DNA from: Favolaschia claudopus
Taxonomy: Eukaryota > Basidiomycota > Agaricomycetes > Agaricales > Mycenaceae
NCBI GenBank assembly: GCA_037176885.1
Contig: JAWWNJ010000024.1
Coordinates: 248,001 to 312,000, forward strand
Reading direction: 5' to 3'
Length of the DNA stretch: 64,000 nucleotides
The position numbers and the translations under genes were made by a program. Below the pieces are notes generated by a model. The model was given only the letters and a program-made list of their open reading frames with translations. It did no database searches and had not been told where the DNA came from. Shown here piece by piece: positions 11,595-23,405 of the stretch. Position 1 is the stretch's first letter; each line of letters begins with the position of its first letter.

Positions 11595-14529
11595 TCATGT
11601 ACTTGTTGTTGTATACATATGCTGCTCGCGCTTTTTTGGAAGTAGATTGTTCAGTTCATGAGTGAATTTCATTTGCGAGAAAAATGTGGTAGTGGTGAAA
11701 CAAACAGCTGTTGTACAGTAATCATGCATCTTGCCATTCATTGACTGTTCGTTACTGTAAAGCGTCAATACGAGAACCGGGCATTCTTGACCGAAGAATC
11801 CTACCAAGACATATCGAAACGCGGGATTTTTCCAATCAGAAAGGTCTTGAAGGGTGGTGAGGCGCTCATCGTATTGTACGCGACCCTCAGCCACATCACG
11901 GTCCCGTTTGGCATTCGCCCTGCTAAACACCAGTCGGAGCGCAAGTATCACGAAGATCTCGAGTATTCTAGAGACCATGCAGCCGATAACGCCAGTGAGG
12001 TACTTTGGTGCTTCGGAATCTTTGAATAGAAACGGGCCAACGATGTTTCTGTCGAAGAAGCTGGACGTCAGCAAGCTGGATCAATCTGGATGTGAGCAGG
12101 ATTATGACTTACCCGGTCGCGACCCCCAAAAATACTGCAGCGCTGGTGTAGAGGTGCTAGATGAGGCTCGAACTTCTCCTTCCTAAACCTGATACGTACC
12201 TCGCGATAGCTTTCTTGGTTTGCCCGCCTACATTCCCAGACACTAAAGATAGACCGACGACGAATGTCGCGTTGGAAGCACCGGTGATCCCTGGGCTAAT
12301 TTAATGTCAGAGCTTTGAGAAGGCTTGTCGACATACAAAACCCGATGAGCCGCGCCGCCTTCGGTTTTGCCCATGCGACCATTGCGAACCCGACGACAGT
12401 CGGAATGGTTGTGGCAACCATGAGATACGTGCGGTTTCCTTTGGGGACTTTGCTGTTCACGATGAGGGCGCCGACGATGCTGTGGACTGTGTCGGTGCTT
12501 TCACACTATCAGTATGATTTGAAAGTACTGACAATGCGACGATTATAGTCCCATAGGGGATTTGCATCAATGTCGTCTGTCGATTTCCAATCGTCATAGT
12601 CAGCTTTGCGTGGAATTACAATTTGTGCATACCTGCAGCGTATTGAAGCCAAATCTGAACATCATGTAAATTACGGATTAATCCGTTGGAAGATGCGGAA
12701 GAGACGCACCCTTGCACAATCAATGTCCCGCTAGAGGAAAAGTCAGATCGATCAGGTCAGGGAGGAGATTGCGCACAAGTTGGATGTTCCTCCCTGAAAA
12801 TTATTAGACGATGGAGATTGCAAGGGAAATAAAAATATACGTTGGGAACGTTGGCTGTAAACCCAAACAAGAAGAACAAGTAGGTCTTGATATCAATGAA
12901 GGCCTCGATAGCTTGCGATGGATCCCAGCTATGCAATGTTGAGCGCTTTGATTTAGTAAATAGAAAGGGACAGCATTTACTGTCTATTATCCGTTCCTGT
13001 CTGGTCATCTCGTTTGCGGCTCACAATGATGAGGCGTTCAGCGCGGGTGAACCAATGAGTTTGATATGGCGAGTCCGGGATGAAGATCCACATGAAAATG
13101 GCCCAACTGCAGCAAAGAGCGCCAATGATGATGAATTCATACTTCCAGCTCGGTAATCCTGTGACGATTGTCAAAGGGTCGTTGAAGGCTAGATGAAAAC
13201 AAACCTTTGATCTACAAATTAGATTCGGAGCCTTAGCAAGACTATCTTGTCGTAAACGTGCGAGAAACAAACATGGCCTGGGTCTGTCAGCGTCATCCAG
13301 TCATGGAGGAGAAGGTTCAGTTACCAATAGCGAACCCCAGAAGACCGCCAAGCCCTATTCCGATTCCGTTGGCACTATAGAATCGGTTTATCAAGTTTTC
13401 AACAATATTCAATCGCCTCCATACCAATACCAATAACTGTGGACCAGATTTAATAGCCAGCTCAAGGTTCGATTTTGTGCGGAAGCCTACCCTATCCGAA
13501 TAGGTTGCTGCTCTCGCGTGTACCAGGTCGATGTGATAAGTACAAAGGCCGGATCCGCCGTTGCTGTTTTCCCCTTGTTTTAACCAGTTATGTTGTACGT
13601 ACGAAAAGTCCTACCTTCGGCTGCTCCGGAAATCGTGCGCAGAATAGCTAGGTCTGTGAAGTTCCGACTAGCAGCCTGAGCCATAAGAAGAGCACCCCAT
13701 ACGAAAATCTGCCAAATGGAGGGAGTGAATGGCCGGGATCAAAAGCGTTTCGGGGAAACTGACATTCGCCGCCAAGTACTTGTTCAAGGGGAACTTCTGC
13801 ATCAATAAATTTGTGGGGAAGGCCCACGCGACCCAGCCGACTTTCAGGCGAATTAGTTTAGGCGAAGCTCGAACGACGGTACTTACAGTAGAACAAACTG
13901 GAGAGCCAGCTCTGTGGAAAGTAATCAGCTATTGGAGAGGGAGGCTCTCGACAGCACGAAATACGTACATATTCTGATTTGCCCAAATGCAGATCCTTCT
14001 TGACTGTAATACGTCAATATAGATATGCGAGAAGAGGCTAGAGAGTACTGACTATTGAATATGGCGGCATAGGAAAGAGTGGTTTTGTCGACATAATAGA
14101 ACTGGACGCCCATAAGACCACGGCATGAGTCGGGCAGCCCAGAAACACACCATGTAGCAGACAGACAGGGCTGGAATGATCAGCCTGGCAAGGGTTAGTT
14201 TACCAAAGTAATACGGGTCCAGAACAATACCAACCAGTCAATCTTTCGTTCTCTACAATGAAAGGAATCAATCGAGAACAACCATAGCGAAGATTCACAT
14301 ACATGCGGGCAACCTCCTTCGGGTCGAGAGCAGTTTCATTCATAGTTGCAACATCTGCTATGAACTCCGGGCTTGGATTCTTCTTGAGGAAGTAACCCAA
14401 TATCCCGCTCTTGCGCGACACGTCGGCTACATCGTCGCGGTTGGCCCACTCCAAGTCCTTGCCAACGGTTGGGACAACATGTTCAGAGTGTTCGACCCCA
14501 GCCTTCTCAGTTTTCGCGTCGAGGGACAT
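11595..14529 (-). CDS. MFS anion:cation symporter, allantoate permease (Dal5)-like
   Basis: Twelve-helix plasma-membrane transporter for an organic anion such as allantoate, nicotinate or a similar acid. The N-terminus (MSLDAKTEKAGVEHSEHVV) is cytosolic. Spliced exons then give ERKIDW, LIIPALSVCYM, FYYVDKTTLSYAAIFN (the conserved D-K-x-x-L-x-Y-A motif of the ACS/Dal5 family), KKDLHLGKSEY, SWLSSLFY, FGWVAWAFPTNLLMQKFPLN, IFVWGALLMAQAASRNFTDL, WYTREQQPIR, GIGLGGLLGFAIG, LPSWKYEFIIIGAL, YLFFLFGFTANVPN, GTLIVQGFGFNTLQ, TTLMQIPYGTII, GITGASNATFVVGL and a last exon NIVGPFLFKDSEAPKYLTG. More than a dozen introns are present. The tail runs about 60 residues past the usual FRY ending to the stop at 11595, so either a late intron was missed or the tail is extended. 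The substrate is not fixed by sequence. Confidence 0.87.
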
Positions 14530-17338
14530 GATGCAGACTGAGAGCAAGAAGATCCGACAAAGATTTTCAGAACCAAGGTCATTTATGAGATACCCCACGG
14601 GCGCCGCATTTTGGTAAACCGAATGGCCGAGAAGCGCTTTGGGATCGGGCCGCCGTATACTCAGGAACCGAACAATGCCTCGCAGTGGACTCTAGTGGAC
14701 TCTTGGATTGATATCTCGCTTGTCGGGAGTGATGGGAATGGGGACCGGAGTTTGTGATCCTGTACGACTCGCGAGGACACCTGACGCCGCGCTCAAGCTA
14801 GCGATCCCGTGAGCGTTCGCTCGGTCCGGTGAGCCGCCAACCTCTAGGGTGGCACAGTATGTACAGTTAAGTTATTTAATAATCGCAGTAGGCCCGCGCC
14901 CGCGCGGCAGAGCCCACTATCCCATCACATACTTGGGGGCAGAGCCTCAATGGTAGTATCTGCCAGAATTGAACTCTCCTCAGTCCGAGAGTATGCGAGA
15001 GGGGTTTTGGAGGTGTTTTTTTAAATTTAACACACATATCTTCTTTGTAAACGAATTGGCACAGAGGCAATCAATGCGGGTAGAGCCAGAGTACATGGTG
15101 ACCAGAATCTCAAGATCCTCAACCAATTTAGTATTGCATCCTTGCACTAGTCTCTCGTAGACAGACGCTCTATATAAAATTGTCTCGTACCTCACCATAT
15201 ATAGATTGCCGATTTCTAATTCAGACTCTGAGTCCACGTAAGTCAAAAGTGAGGAATGAGGAAAAGGGGAGCGACACACCTGTCAACCGATAAGGTCGCT
15301 CGGAAGACATGGCCACTCGACAAGCCTTGCCTGAAGCTCGCTCGGTCAACGTATTCACGTCGACCAGCTCTCATCAGGCGGGCCAAACAAGCTAAAACTT
15401 GTAGTAAGTACAGTAGAATTTGAGAAGCAAAACAATTGTTAGATCCAACCTTCTGGTTCAATCATCACATATAAGTTCGCGAGTGGATGATGGTCAAGGT
15501 GGGCTAGGCAGAGTTGCAGTAAAAAATATTTAAAAAAGAGAAGGCCCAGAAATAGAAAAGAGTTGACGCAAAAACGGAGCGGAGAAAGTGGTAGTGGGTG
15601 CGGAAACAGAAGTCAAGGAGAGGGGAGATTGCCCGTTGATTGGCTGAACCTTTAGGTTTAGCTATTTATGCATGGGAGAAGATGGGTTCTGGCCCAAAAT
15701 CGTCTACAAGGACAAACAACATTTAGTCATTTTTGATTGGTCATATCTATGGATCCAAGATCTGGTTCGAATTCCATAGTGTCTGTTGTTAGCTGCAGTG
15801 GGCTCTAAAGTCTGTTCACAAGCTCCTCTGTCTGCGAGGTTCTGTGAACCTTGTTTCTCATTCTTTGACTGTTTACTGCCATGCAGGTTTGTCATTATTG
15901 CTTTGTCCGCTCTTGGTCTGACACCCTCGCATCTGATTCTGATCCCATCGCCACCGGACCGCGGTCCGTAATAGACCGTAAGTGTTTTCCTCTTTGCCTA
16001 CGCGCCGTCATGATGATGTTCTCTTCTGCGAGATTATGCACCCTCTCCGTCTCAGTCAGTCTTAAGCCTCCTGCGTCTCGTCTTTCTCTGGACCACGTTA
16101 TCAACAGTCTTCTGTCTATTTGTGTATAAAAATTTACGGTCCTCTGGACGTTGCTGCGTGTTTGTGTCGCTACATTCTGTCCCTGTCGCTGTTTCACCAC
16201 CTTTCAACCGCTCTTTCGGCTCGAAACGGCTATAACTCTCTAGCATAACTTCCCTCAGCTTTCGTTTCTGGGTTCGAGACCCTTTTCATCCATGAGTGCG
16301 TCGTAGCCGTTTCGGAGCGGTATCTCTGATACGATGCTTTGCTTTCTGGAGCAGAGTCTGTCGGCAGACGAAGTATTGCTTCCCCCCTTCCATCAGACAT
16401 GTTCGCGTCGGGTTTGCGTGTCGGCCATTTGCAGCTGGGTCGAGCCATGGATTCAACAGTGAGACGATCGGTTCGCATCTGGTTCATGAGCCAGGCTTCG
16501 ACCCTTCGTTTAGTTTACCAACAACACATCTTGCTCAGCCTCTACCTTGCTTTCCAAATGCACCTGTTTCTTCCCTTAGCGCCGTCTGTTGAGCATCACA
16601 CGAATGATGGTTTTGTTTGAGTTGAGCCTCCCCTTTCTTTTACTTAAAACTGAGTGCAACATTGCTCGGATTTCAGTCTATGTCATATGAACCCGGATGG
16701 AACTTTTTTGGATTGAGAATACCGGTAACATATGTACCATAGTACCACAAAGTTGTTCCGTGAACTCCCACAGGTTCAGCCACCCGCCTCAGAGAGGCCT
16801 AATCCAAGTCATGTTAATGGTCATGGAAGGTTGCTAAGTAGAAACAGATGGCAAGGCTTTTAAGAGAGCGCGCGTTATGAGTCCTTGCCTACTAATGCCG
16901 ATGACGAGATCAGCACAGGATGAACACCATTTGACTCACTTTCACGCTGCGCAATCAGAACGCAGACTGACTCACGGTTCACGGCGAGTCAAGAAAGCTT
17001 TTGTTTACGACACGTGATCGCGTTCAAAGGGACGTGGGAAGAAAAGCGCGCGAAAGGAAATTTTTGACATGGCGGCCCGGCGGACCGTTCACATCAGATG
17101 GACTCGCCATTTCACTGATTAGGCGCACCCCAAAACCCACTAAGGATAGTGGGAATAGAGTGTGCCAAATTCCAGGTCGAGGGTCGAAATGCTGAAATGC
17201 TGAAATGCCGAAAAGTAGCCATTCGATGCAGGAAACTGGGCTCTAGAAACCTTGCGAATTGTCCACGAATCTAAATGTGAACTACAAAACAATCTATATC
17301 TCTTCGAGTCTCATCTGGTAGGTATTATGATGCTATTT
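14530..17338. other. Gene-poor interval, no convincing gene
   Basis: About 2.8 kb with only short, unrelated open frames and no recognisable protein or clean exon chain. It holds CT-rich stretches (about 15780-16260 and 16540-16640) and a TATA-like site near 16127. Two GGTTCGA-type boxes (about 15764 and 16267) do not belong to a foldable tRNA. No terminal repeats of a transposon were seen. It could hold the permease promoter, an unrecognised non-coding RNA or decayed mobile DNA. Confidence 0.4.
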
Positions 17339-17521
17339 TCATTGGAGGTAAATGGCATGGTCTACCTCGGTTAAAACAATCCATGTCCGAGATCCCCCCC
17401 GAAAGTCGACATTTTCTTGCAGCAGTAGTGTTCCACCGTGACCGAAGATTGAACTCGACGCATCCCTCCCTCGCTGCACCCTGGCCATCGTTGTCCCATC
17501 CGACTTCGGTAGGGGAGCAAA
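17339..17521 (-). pseudogene. Degenerate fragment resembling the last exon of the gene at 23.4 kb
   Basis: On the minus strand one frame reads GRDASSSIFGHGGTLLLQEN followed by VDFRGG. The last exon of the gene at 23406-24750 reads GRWDALSSFSGEMLPLQEN followed by PDFEGG. The nucleotide sequence is also similar over roughly 110 bases on the same strand. No matching upstream exons were found here, and the surrounding frame is not joined to anything recognisable. It is therefore called a broken partial copy, or less likely a fragment of a diverged relative. Confidence 0.45.
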
Positions 17522-17599
17522 ACACAGCCGTACTGAACATTCTTCCGACTGCCTTCTGTTGAACCTGCAGCTGAGTAGGCACACGACTAATCCAGTTCC

Positions 17600-19358
17600 A
17601 AGTCCAGCTTTTTCAGATTGCCCACAACGTCGAGGGAGCTGATTTGATAGACGAAATTCGGAGCGAACTAGTAGTTTGTTAAGCAGTCAACATCTCGAGA
17701 ATGAAGCTGCCACATTGATCTCGAGGTGGAGGTGGACAGAAAGCGAAGGAGCAGTGTATTTTGGATTACTATCGTGGGAGAGACAAATGTCGGTGCCGGG
17801 GGCATGAGCATATGCGCGACAGAGAGCAGTTTGGACCAGTGAAATCAAATCGATGTGGACATTCTGAGCGTTTTGTCCAGAAACTCGACGAATCGCCGGA
17901 ACCTCGGGCGGACGTGGTTGAGGGGTGTTCTGTCGGCGAGTTGCGATCCGGGAGGTCGTGTATGACTGTCTTGTGCATGGAGAGGGCGAATACGCGAACT
18001 GACTCGGACTTTGACTGGCTAGCAGCTACTTGATTAATTGATGGATCCCGGAATGCTTTTAGTTGAGTTGGATGCGAAAGGCTTCTTTGAAATCGGCCTA
18101 GAATTTTGAACTTCAAGCTTCGAGCCTAGGAGGAGATGCTGAAACTGTGTAGGTGGTTCGTTTCAAGAAAAAAATGCGAGTTATGTACGTACGTGGTTTG
18201 GAGATGATGCCCATCACGTGTGAGCCTTCCCCTTCATGATCACTCTCTTCCTTGTCCTTGAACACCCACACCCCTCGCCTGCTCACCGTGTACTACCTCT
18301 CCCGTCACTCACTCCCTTCTCCCCATGCCTTCTCGTCCACGGTTTACTGCCTCTACACCTCTTCCCAGCGCTGTTCGAGCGTAATTATAGCGTTCGGCTA
18401 GTATAACTAGGTAAGTCTTCGAGCCCTCGAGCCCTCGCGTCCTTCAGACCCAACGCTTATTGTGTACACTTTTTCCTAGCTTCGAAACGAGGCACGCCGT
18501 GGAGACCTTTTTTTCTGTCCTGGGCGCACTGCACAGCGTCGCCACAGTGACATCCCGCACCCCCGTGTCTTGAAACACAGTAGCAACATTTTTACGCGCC
18601 TGCGCTACTCCCGCCTCTCATTCTCGTCGTCCGCGACATGCTGTTGTAGTTCGATGGTGCTTCTAATCGTCACAAGCGTCGGTGAGCGTGTTTTTCATTT
18701 TACCCCTTGTGGCGCGTATGCTGATTTTTCTTGGAGCTTTTGTATCCAGCGTTTATCTGAAGCGATTCTTTTCCGCTGGCAGGACCCAACGTTCAGGTGA
18801 GCATCGATGTCCCGAATGCCTTTCTTCGAACGGAACGCCCAAGTAAGTACAGTGCTGTTGCGAATGCTAATCGTCGACTCGCCTGATGAGGCTGTGACGA
18901 CCACGCCCCCACCACCCGATATCCTGTATCTCCCTTCTCAGGTGGCATGTCTGTATCTGCACGCGGGATTTATGGATTGGTCTTCTTCGGACAGGAAGAC
19001 CCGGATGGCAGGAGATGCGGGGTTAGCTTTTTTTCGCGGAACCGGCGATAACTTTAGGTGCGTTTCTAAATGCCTTACGGACCGTCCAACGACGCTCATC
19101 CTCTGCCCCTGCTCAGGTAGATTTACTATTGCATTATTGCATTGTATGTCGTCGGAATGTATGTCACATGTGACTGTTTGGCATCAGCGGGAATTGCCGG
19201 CCGGGCCCATTGACATTCGCAAAGACGGAGCGTTGTTTACCCAAGTCCGCCGTGCCGACACCTTCGCAAAGACGTCGCACGCCGAATAATCCTCCCCACA
19301 CCCGTCCCTCCTCCTCCCTCCGTTAAATCTCCCTTATTCTCTTCCATTTCTCCATGAC
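17600..19358. other. Upstream region of EPL1; CT-rich, possible short spliced transcript
   Basis: From about 18230 to 18330 the plus strand is strongly pyrimidine-rich and followed by ATG-containing short frames and splice-like signals (GTAAGT near 18412, GTGAGC near 18797, GTAAGT near 18841). These may be a long spliced 5' leader of EPL1 or a separate small gene. A 160-codon frame at 18807-19289 has no recognisable features, and its start region contains a donor site. No protein function can be assigned. Confidence 0.35.
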
Positions 19359-22300
19359 ATGCCCCGCCTTGTGCATCCACCTACAACACTCCGGAACCGC
19401 AACCGCATCACAAACAAGTATCGCCTCAAAATCCACCGTGGTGAACTCGACACAGATCCAATCATCCCCGATGAAGACGATGAGAAGAGCAGGTCGAATC
19501 TCGCTGTCGCCGGCGTGGACCAGGACGACGCCAACGTGAGTTTGTCTCAGCCAATCACATCGTGCCACGCCGGTGGCGGTGTGACCCGCGGTTCTGCTGA
19601 CTAAGCACCCTTTTTAGGAACATCATTTGCAAGCTGTATTATCAGAGGCCGCAGCCAGGAATTATGCCTCCCCACGACCGTCCCGGGGTGCGGATAAGAA
19701 GTCTGAAGACAAGAAGCCCGCCCAGCCTGCCGCCTACATCCCCACTCCCGACTCAACTGGCATAGTCGACGGCTACGAGCCTCTTTACACTTGGAAAGAT
19801 CCTGTCACCTATGTCTGCACATCCACCACCGTTGAGGAAGGCGTGAACTATGCACTCGCCCATGAATGTACCTATTACCTTGACGAGCGTGATCAAGAGT
19901 GGCTCGACAAGAACAATGAAGAGGCACGCGGCGAAGGCACAAGTGCTCAGGGTGCCATGTCGTCTGCCTCTGGCCTCCGCACGTCTTCCCGTAGCGCGAA
20001 AGCAAAGGGAAAGGAGCCTGAATCCTCTGCAGCTGTTGTGATCTCAGCGGATGAATTCGAACTCGTCATGGGTCTGTTCGAGAAGGTGACGCATGAAAAG
20101 ACCGAACATCTACATCTTGTAAGTGTGTCCGTGTTTTCCAGCGCTATGCCTCGCTTATCTGGCTCAATAGAGTTTGGAAGGCATGCCGTTCCCTCCCTTT
20201 GCAGACTACCAGGATACCTTTTCATCACCGCTGGCCCCGGCAGACTTTGCCGCCTTTGTGGTCCCGTCGTGGATTCCGCCGCCTTCCACATTGGTTCGCA
20301 TAGCTCGGGCCATCTATCCTCATTGGAAAGAGCGTCGACTTGAGCGTGAGGGACGCCGGATTATCCCCACTCTAAATGTATGTTGCATTTCTCTGAGCCG
20401 TCATTTCAACGGTCTCCTAATGATGTTCGCGCAGTTTGACGAGGGCGATGTATTGAACGAATCGTACATTTGCTTCCGCAGACGTGAAATCAAGGCTGTT
20501 CGGAAAACCCGAGCCTCGCAGATCACGTCTTCCGATAAACTCTTGCGTCTGCAAAGCGAGTTCAGCTATCCCTTTGATCTTGCCAAGGCCGTTTTGGCGC
20601 GCGAAGGGCTTAAGCAGGAAAGCGCTCGCCAGCAGCAGGCTGTTTGGGAAAAACGGCAGGCTGTGGCTGACTTGAAACGGAAGTATCCCACTCTGGGCGA
20701 CAAGGCAGATGAAGAGCTACTGGTAGACAAGGAGAGGCCTCCGAAAAAACTAGAGACCTCATCATCATCGTAAGGATCCCTCCTTGAGCGCATTGTCTTG
20801 CTAAACTTTTGGGCAGGCGTCTACCAGGTCTCAAGATCAGAACTCCCAATGATTCCGCCGTCTCTGTGCCCTCTGCTCGAGTCGAGCCTGCCATGAAACC
20901 TCAAGCACGCTACGCCATGATTCAGAGCAAGATTGACATAGAGTTGACACGACAAAAAGACCACCACTGGGAGGACGGCGTCAGTGTCAGTTACATTTAA
21001 TTCATGTCTCTCGTTTCATTGGGCTAAGAAATCATACAGAATTCATATCAGCAGGCTCCAGTTCCTTACACTTCGCGTTTATTCAAATATGTGCCACCTG
21101 CGGATGCCCTCAGCTGCCCGGCGTCCTCGACACCATCGGAGGACGCGCCACCTCATCGTGCCGTGCGTGTCCGCATTGGCCGCGGTGGTCGTGTTATGTT
21201 AGATCGACGTCGTCCCGCTCCCGCTCCCATCGTTAAACAAAGTCGTTCGAGTTTATTCGGACCGCCTGCTTCGGACGATGAGATGGATTCAGAGGATTTC
21301 AACCGCATGTCAGAACGATGGCGCTTCGACTCCGACGATTCTCCTGCTGTTGGTCTCGACGGTCTAGATGAACAAGACAGAGTATTAACCGATGAATATG
21401 ATCCAAAGTAAGACCTTTCACCGAAGCAAAAGTGCTGCAGACTGATTGTCGTCCCAAGATATCTGCGCCATGCTATGTGCTTACTCTCAGAAAACGACCA
21501 CCAGGGTCTTATGACAGACACCTCCCTCCTCTTTGCGCCGACGGATGGATCCCGAGAAATGACCAAGGTCCCGGGTTTTAGACTGGGCGTGCCATTCCTT
21601 ATGACTCGCCGAGACGCTTCTGGTGTCTCGCGACCATTCCCTCCCGGCAACCACTCTATGGTGTCACAGCCGTCTTCGAACGGCCCCCCTCCGCTTGTTC
21701 CCAATGGTACTCCCATATCTACTCAAATGAAGAAGATGCAGCCTATGCCAGCAGCTGGGCAGCATCTGCGGATATCATCCAACGGAGGCATGCGGCCACC
21801 TGGCATTCCTGTCGTCAATAGTATGCATAGCCACACATCCCCCCCTCGCAATTCACCTCCCCATCCTCATTCACAACAACATTCGCCCACGCCCCCGGTA
21901 AGCAATGGGGCGATCAACATGCCTCATGTCGGACCATCCAACCCAGATGCGGTCGTGCATGGAATGGCGCTTCCAAACGGGATTGTTCCCAGTCATCAGC
22001 CCCCAGATCCCAACAACCTCATGGCTCCTGTTAATGTTCCGATTCGCGTCAACTCCCCCGCCCGGCCTAAATCAGTGAATCAGCATGTCAATGGCGTCAA
22101 CGGCGTCAATAACTATCCCATACCAAACATGAATGGAGGTCCAATCAACGGGTTCCCTTCATCCAATATGAGCGCAGCTCAGTTCATGCCTCAATCCTCG
22201 TCCAGTCTCAGCGTGCACCAGAAGCAGCTCATCCAAGCTGCTTTTGCCAACACACCGCCAAACCAGGCTGGTTTGGGAGTGCAGGACATGCAAGCGGTGA

Positions 22301-22893
22301 TGCAGGCCAACGGTCAGGGAAATCGACCCATGCCTAACCCGGGATACATGCATGTACCAAATGGCACGACGTTCAATATGGCGCTCGGGACAGGCACAAA
22401 TATAAACCTTAAGCTTCCGCCCACGCGACAGATGAGTTGGTCGGGTCCCATGCGACCCAACTCGGCCATGAGTGGGATGGAAGGTCCGGGGATGAATGGA
22501 GGGATGAACGGGGGCATGTCCGGCTCGTCGTTGAATGGTGCTATCAACGGTAGCATGAACGGCATGAGTGGACCCATGAACGGCGCAATGAATGGTGCTA
22601 TGAACCGGTCCATGAGCGGTTCTATGTCTCCCAGCCCAAACCATCGACACGCCGTTCCTGTTCCTGTTCGTACTCCCTCTGCCAACGGTTCGCGCAACGG
22701 CATGCGTGCGATGAACGGACAGATGAATGGTCACTCGATGTCTCCCCACATGCATCATAGCCCTTCGCCGATGCCCTCCATCTCCCAGTCCCAGTCCCCG
22801 CCTCGACCGCCTATGACGCCGATGCAGATGGGCACCCCGTCACCATCCATGCAGCACCAGCAGCCCGTTGGAGGGTTCCAGAACGTATATTAG
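19359..22893 (+). CDS. EPL1: Enhancer of polycomb-like protein EPL1 (NuA4 subunit)
   Basis: Scaffold of the NuA4/piccolo histone H4 acetyltransferase; it tethers Esa1 and Yng2 to nucleosomes. The N-terminus reads MPRLVHPPTTLRNRNRITNK, then after an intron EHHLQAVLSEAAARN, the E-E-H-H-L-Q signature of the EPcA domain. It continues IPTPDSTGIVDGYEPLYTW, DERDQEWLDKNNEEA, VISADEFELVMGLFEKVTHE, FDEGDVLNESYICFRRREIK and AVRKTRASQITSSDKLLRLQ, all typical of EPL1. Six introns are inferred. The last exon codes for a long disordered tail (about 21700-22893) rich in Met, Asn, Gly, Ser and Pro, with repeated NG-M units such as MNGGMNGGMSGSSLNG. The protein is about 1,060 residues. The ATG at 19359 is chosen because it opens the conserved MPR start. 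Confidence 0.92.
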
Positions 22894-23405
22894 AATATGT
22901 TCGTCCTCACCATTGCTCACATACGCTACACAAGACATAAGTAACAATTATTGCTCATGATTTATTGTTTCTCTTTATGACCACATACCCATACTTCTTT
23001 TTTGACTCCATTGTGTATTTCTTCTGCCCCAGATTAACTGGGTTTTGTACTGATAGAAAATTCAATTTCCGACTCACATGCTTCTCTGCTGAGCGCTGTT
23101 CGAAACTTCGGACGCGAATGTCATCAAAGCTCGGATGCGGCGGAATTCCTGAGAGTATTGGGCCTACAAGGAAGAGCGAGGTTTCAACATCGTAACCAAG
23201 CTTGAGATTGTATGTACAGACAAGTTGCGATTAAATTTATTCAGCGACGGTACTACATATCTGATGCTACGCCACTTCAGCTATCTTGCTGACCCGTGGC
23301 AGCTAGTGCCCCTAGACGCTAGTGCACATCGCGCTTGCCTGGTCGCGGATCCCAGAATTTTCGTGGTATGTTGGTGGGAGAAAGCTGATACATAGATCGT
23401 TCGGA

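Noticed and set aside
15760..15785. TpsiC-like GGTTCGAATTCC box suggesting a tRNA
   Set aside because: No matching acceptor, D and anticodon arms could be drawn in the 70 bases upstream.
16262..16285. GGTTCGAGACCC box suggesting a tRNA
   Set aside because: The flanking sequence does not form a cloverleaf and no A box was found.
15243..16487. Several minus-strand frames of 70 to 100 codons
   Set aside because: No homology, no splice continuity and biased composition from CT-rich DNA on the other strand.
18807..19289. 160-codon frame upstream of EPL1
   Set aside because: It contains a good splice donor after 12 codons, shows no recognisable protein and sits in the EPL1 leader region.
22159..22758. 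Long His/Arg-rich frame on the minus strand
   Set aside because: It is the complement of the EPL1 low-complexity tail, where biased codons keep the opposite strand open.
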